DNA of 13,728 nt from Ruminococcus sp. (GTDB lineage: Bacteria > Bacillota > Clostridia > Oscillospirales > Ruminococcaceae): contig JAISHJ010000045.1 of the NCBI GenBank assembly GCA_031262625.1, positions 1 through 13,728 on the forward strand. Reading direction: 5' to 3'. Below the pieces are notes generated by a model. The model saw nothing but the letters and a program-made list of their open reading frames with translations. It was not told the DNA's origin and ran no database searches. A program made the position numbers and the translations under genes. Positions within the stretch are counted from its first letter, which is position 1. Every line of letters begins with the position of its first letter. Positions 10,935 to 13,728 of the stretch are shown piece by piece.

Positions 10935-13231
10935 ATCTTCTGTTTGCCGAGCCTCAATGCGTTCAAAACCACAGTCAAAGACGATACAGACATAGCTAAT
11001 GCGCAGAACATAGGAGGAATCGTCATATCGGTGAGGTTGTAAAGTACACCGGCAGCGAGTGGTATGCCGATAATGTTGTAGATTACTGCCCAGAAGAGGT
11101 TTTGGGAGATGTTTCGCATGACTCTTTTTGAGAGGGTTATGGCTTTTGCGGCATCGCGGAGGTCTGAGCGGGTTAGGACTATATCGGCGCAGTCTATGGC
11201 AACGTCTGTACCTTGACCGATGGCTACACCGCAGTCGGCGCGAACGAGAGCGGGGGCATCGTTGATGCCGTCGCCTATCATCATTACGCGTTTGCCGTCG
11301 TTTTGGAGTTTGCGGATTTCGCCTTCTTTGCCGTCGGGGAGAACACCGGCGATTACGTTGTCTATACCTGCCTTTTTAGCGATTGCGAGGGCAGTTTTTT
11401 CGTTGTCTCCTGTAAGCATTACTACAGATAGATGATTCTTTTTGAACGTTTTTACTGCTTCGATACTTGTGTCGCGGATAGCGTCTGCGAAGGCGATTAG
11501 CCCGATAAGCTGCTTGCCTTTTGCGATATAGACGGGCATTTCGCCGCGGTCTTGAACGCGGATTTCAGCTTCGATACAGTCGGTGATGTCAACGCCGGCA
11601 TCCTTCATGAGTTTGCGGTTACCGCCGTAACATTCTTTGTCGCCTATGTCGCCGACAACGCCGCGCCCTTCGATAAAGCGGTAATTTTCGACGGGGTCGG
11701 TGAAGATGTTAACCCTGTGCGCTTCAGCCATTACGGCGTTTGCGATGGGATGTGAGGACTGAATTTCGAGAGCGGAAGCAACAGTTAAAAGTTCGGTAGC
11801 AAGTTCGCCGGCGATTTCGCGCCCGGGAGTGATGTCGCGCCCGACACCGCTGAACATTGCTACAACCTTTGGTTTTCCTTCGGTAATTGTTCCTGTTTTG
11901 TCAAGTACGACAGTATTTACTTTGTGGGCGGTTTGAAGGGCTTCGGCGGACTTAACGAAAATTCCCATCCGTGTGCCGCGCCCTGTGCCTACCATAACAG
12001 CTGTAGGAGTAGCGAGCCCTAAAGCACAGGGGCATGAGATTACGAGTACTCCTACCGCGCAGGACACCGCGAAAGAGACTTCTGCGCCGGAAATAAGCCA
12101 GCCTATAGCTGTAATAATCGCTATAATTATTACTATCGGTACAAATATTCCCGCGATTTTGTCTGCAAGGCGTTGTACAGGTGCTTTTGAAGAGGTAGCC
12201 TCGTCCACAAGCTGAATAATTTTTGCGAAAGCGGAGTTCTGCCCGGCAGCAGTAACTTCGATTTTTATTGCGCCGGTTGTAAGAAGCGAAGCGCCTGTCA
12301 CACTGTCGTCTATCCGCTTGTCAATCGGCAGCGACTCGCCTGTGAGCATCGACTCGTTGACAGTTCCCTCGCCGTCGATAATTTTTCCGTCAGCAGGGAT
12401 AGTCTCCCCCGCTTTAATGAGGAGGATTTCGCCATGCTCAACAGCTTCTGCATCTATAATTTCTTCCGTGTTATCGGGGAGAATTACTCTCGCAGTCTTC
12501 GGCGCAAGCGAAAGAAGCTTTTCTATGCCGTCTGTAGTCTTAGTTTTCGCTTTCGACTCGAGAAATTTTCCGAGAGTAATTAAAGTCAAAATCATTCCCG
12601 CAGAATCAAAATATAAACTGTGGAGAGTATCAAGCGCAGTTTCGGGATTGCCTTCCCCATAGGAAAGCATAGCAAGAAACATCGTGTAAATTCCGTAAAC
12701 CGTCGAGACAGCCGCACCGAGAGCAATAAGCGAATCCATATCAGGGCGGAATTTCAAAAGGTTAATAAGCCCCTTTTTTATCAGCCCGATATTTGCAGCT
12801 AAAATCGGCGCAAGCAGGAGAAGTTCCGTAAGCATAAGCACTCCCGCGCCCTTAACACTATGTAAAAAAGGCACAGGAAACATCGCCAAAACAAAAAGCG
12901 GCACCGCAAAAACAGCCGAAATTACAAGCCGCTTTTTTAGTTGCCGCGTTTCTTTCTTAGCCCTCTCCGCCGGAGACTCACGCTTAATTACCTGTTTTTT
13001 TTTATCGGGTGCGCGTTCGGTCATGACTGCCTTCGCGCCATATCCGACAGCTTTAACAGCATCTTCAATAGCCCCGATGGTCAGCGAGCCTTCATCAAAC
13101 TCCACTTCCATCGAATTCTTAAGCAGATTAACATTAACGTCGCCTAAACCGTTAAGTTTTGAAACTTCACTCTCAATGCGGTTAACGCACGCCGCACAAC
13201 CCATGCCCGTTATATCGAATAGTTGTTTCAT
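10931..13231 (-). CDS. copA: Copper-exporting P1B-type ATPase
   Basis: A 766-residue membrane pump that expels Cu(I) from the cytoplasm using ATP. A single N-terminal HMA metal-binding domain (1-70) has GMGCAAC with Cys12 and Cys15. Membrane helices start near residue 102. The actuator has TGES (297-300). The transport helix has CPC (400-402), diagnostic of P1B-1 Cu(I) pumps. The phosphorylated Asp444 is in DKTGT, the nucleotide-binding His-Pro is at 494-495, MLTGDN is at 605-610, and GDGINDAP at 653-660. YN (718-719) and MSVSS (748-752) complete the Cu(I) site. ATG 13231 follows GGAGA and overlaps the stop of the upstream glycosyltransferase as ATGA. Nine consecutive A's encode Lys77-79 right after the HMA domain, a possible frameshift site. 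No copZ or csoR is visible in the window. Confidence 0.97.
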   Translation of the reverse strand: MKQLFDITGMGCAACVNRIESEVSKLNGLGDVNVNLLKNSMEVEFDEGSLTIGAIEDAVKAVGYGAKAVMTERAPDKKKQVIKRESPAERAKKETRQLKKRLVISAVFAVPLFVLAMFPVPFLHSVKGAGVLMLTELLLLAPILAANIGLIKKGLINLLKFRPDMDSLIALGAAVSTVYGIYTMFLAMLSYGEGNPETALDTLHSLYFDSAGMILTLITLGKFLESKAKTKTTDGIEKLLSLAPKTARVILPDNTEEIIDAEAVEHGEILLIKAGETIPADGKIIDGEGTVNESMLTGESLPIDKRIDDSVTGASLLTTGAIKIEVTAAGQNSAFAKIIQLVDEATSSKAPVQRLADKIAGIFVPIVIIIAIITAIGWLISGAEVSFAVSCAVGVLVISCPCALGLATPTAVMVGTGRGTRMGIFVKSAEALQTAHKVNTVVLDKTGTITEGKPKVVAMFSGVGRDITPGREIAGELATELLTVASALEIQSSHPIANAVMAEAHRVNIFTDPVENYRFIEGRGVVGDIGDKECYGGNRKLMKDAGVDITDCIEAEIRVQDRGEMPVYIAKGKQLIGLIAFADAIRDTSIEAVKTFKKNHLSVVMLTGDNEKTALAIAKKAGIDNVIAGVLPDGKEGEIRKLQNDGKRVMMIGDGINDAPALVRADCGVAIGQGTDVAIDCADIVLTRSDLRDAAKAITLSKRVMRNISQNLFWAVIYNIIGIPLAAGVLYNLTDMTIPPMFCALAMSVSSLTVVLNALRLGKQKI
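11368..11403 (+). terminator. Possible intrinsic terminator downstream of the GH67 gene, inside copA
   Basis: CTGCCTTT (11368-11375) pairs with GAGGGCAG (11387-11394), including two G-U pairs, around an 11-base loop. TTTTTT follows immediately. It is 434 bases past the GH67 stop, so its use by that transcript is uncertain. Confidence 0.35.
12984..13003 (-). other. copA: Candidate slippage/frameshift site in copA
   Basis: On the coding strand, nine A's (13003-12995) encode Lys77-Lys79 and include an in-phase A-AAA-AAA heptamer. A -1 shift reads Thr-Gly-Asn then TAA (12986-12984), giving an 82-residue HMA-only protein. A +1 shift reads Arg then TAA (12990-12988), giving 80 residues. A small TCTCC/GGAGA hairpin starts about 18 bases downstream. 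Confidence 0.5.
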
Positions 13232-13728
13232 AGCTTGCTCTCCTTAACGATATATATCGGTCTGTGCTTAGTTTCAAGGTAGGTTTTCGAGAGGTACTCT
13301 CCGAGGATTCCTATGCAGAGGAGTTGTAAGCCGCCGAAAAGGAGTATAGTACACATTAATGTGTAGAAGCCGTCGGCAGTTTCGCCCGTTACGATAAAGC
13401 GCACAAAGTAAATTATCGCCGCCGCTACCGCCGCTATACAGGCTGCAATGCCTAAGATACTTGCGAGACGAAGAGGTGCGGTTGAAAAGCCCGTGAAGCC
13501 GTCTATTGAGTAAGACAGAAGCTTCCAAAAATTCCAATTGGACTTTCCTGCTTTGCGCGCCGTATTTCCGACTTCGATGAATTTTGTGTTAAAGCCTACC
13601 CACGAGAAAATTCCTTTAGAAAAGCGGGAATATTCGGACATAGAAAGGATTGCATCTACCATCTGACGTGTCATGAAGCGGAAATCCTGCGCGCCGCCCT
13701 TAATATCGGTATTGGAAATTCTGTTGTT
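13228..13728 (-). CDS. GT2-family polyprenyl-phosphate glycosyltransferase (C-terminal part; start lies right of the window)
   Basis: The frame is open to the window edge and gives the last 166 residues of a protein that is usually about 310-340 long. The visible part resembles GtrB/YkcC-type enzymes, which transfer a sugar from a nucleotide sugar to undecaprenyl phosphate on the cytoplasmic face. It has GAQDFRFMTRQMVDAI near the edge (family consensus DAGDFRL), KGIFSWVGF, and SIDGFTGFSTAPLR just before the membrane part. Two transmembrane helices follow (in LASILGIAACIAAVAAAIIY and YTLMCTILLFGGLQLLCIGI), ending with GEYLSKTYLETKHRPIYIV, a typical tail. The TGA stop overlaps the copA ATG by 4 bases (ATGA), so the two genes are cotranscribed and probably translationally coupled. 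The ATG at 13674 is internal. The sugar transferred and the final glycan are unknown. Confidence 0.9.
   Translation of the reverse strand, partial: NNRISNTDIKGGAQDFRFMTRQMVDAILSMSEYSRFSKGIFSWVGFNTKFIEVGNTARKAGKSNWNFWKLLSYSIDGFTGFSTAPLRLASILGIAACIAAVAAAIIYFVRFIVTGETADGFYTLMCTILLFGGLQLLCIGILGEYLSKTYLETKHRPIYIVKESKL

Overview
The window looks like chromosomal DNA of a fermentative, plant-fibre-degrading Clostridia (Firmicutes), most likely Ruminococcaceae/Oscillospiraceae-like. This is inferred from the protein families (MtaB, an HPr-like protein without His15, an ECF sigma factor paired with a Clostridia-type membrane protein, GH67 with a uronate pathway), strong AGGAGG ribosome sites, near-consensus TTGACA/TATAAT promoters with 17-bp spacers, and moderate GC by eye. 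Genes are packed almost end to end. No intergenic stretch exceeds about 170 bases. I saw no tRNA, rRNA, CRISPR array, IS element or phage gene.

Layout. 1-3689 (+) is a uronate catabolic operon: the 3' end of a fructuronate reductase gene (cut by the left edge), uxaC, a KDPG aldolase gene and a KDG kinase gene, all overlapping or nearly touching. 3697-4578 (-) encodes an unrecognised zinc-ribbon protein with a C-terminal membrane anchor. 4750-6448 (+) is a two-gene ECF sigma factor / membrane protein module. 6435-7736 (-) is mtaB (tRNA t6A methylthiotransferase). 7848-8081 (+) is a small HPr-like gene. 8103-9164 (-) is pyrB carrying a PyrI-like zinc domain at its C-terminus. 9291-10934 (+) is a GH67 alpha-glucuronidase without its usual N-terminal domain. 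10931-13231 (-) is a copper-exporting P-type ATPase gene, translationally coupled by ATGA to an upstream GT2 glycosyltransferase gene that runs off the right edge.

How the genes fit together. The GH67 enzyme would release (4-O-methyl)glucuronate from xylo-oligosaccharides. UxaC, fructuronate reductase, mannonate dehydratase (uxuA, not in this window), KDG kinase and KDPG aldolase would take glucuronate to pyruvate and glyceraldehyde-3-phosphate. The remaining genes are housekeeping (pyrimidine synthesis, tRNA modification), metal homeostasis and regulation.

Most interesting points. (1) copA has a nine-A run in-frame just after its single HMA domain, and both alternative frames stop within four codons. 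This layout could yield a free HMA copper chaperone by frameshifting or transcriptional slippage, as E. coli copA does by ribosomal frameshifting. (2) PyrB carries a PyrI-type zinc module without a visible nucleotide-binding domain. (3) The HPr-like protein has no histidine at all but keeps the Ser46-type motif. (4) Two well-formed intrinsic terminators lie inside the 3' coding ends of the opposing convergent genes. (5) A perfect 24-bp palindrome lies inside the zinc-ribbon gene. (6) GH67 has a domain truncation and a small palindromic insertion.
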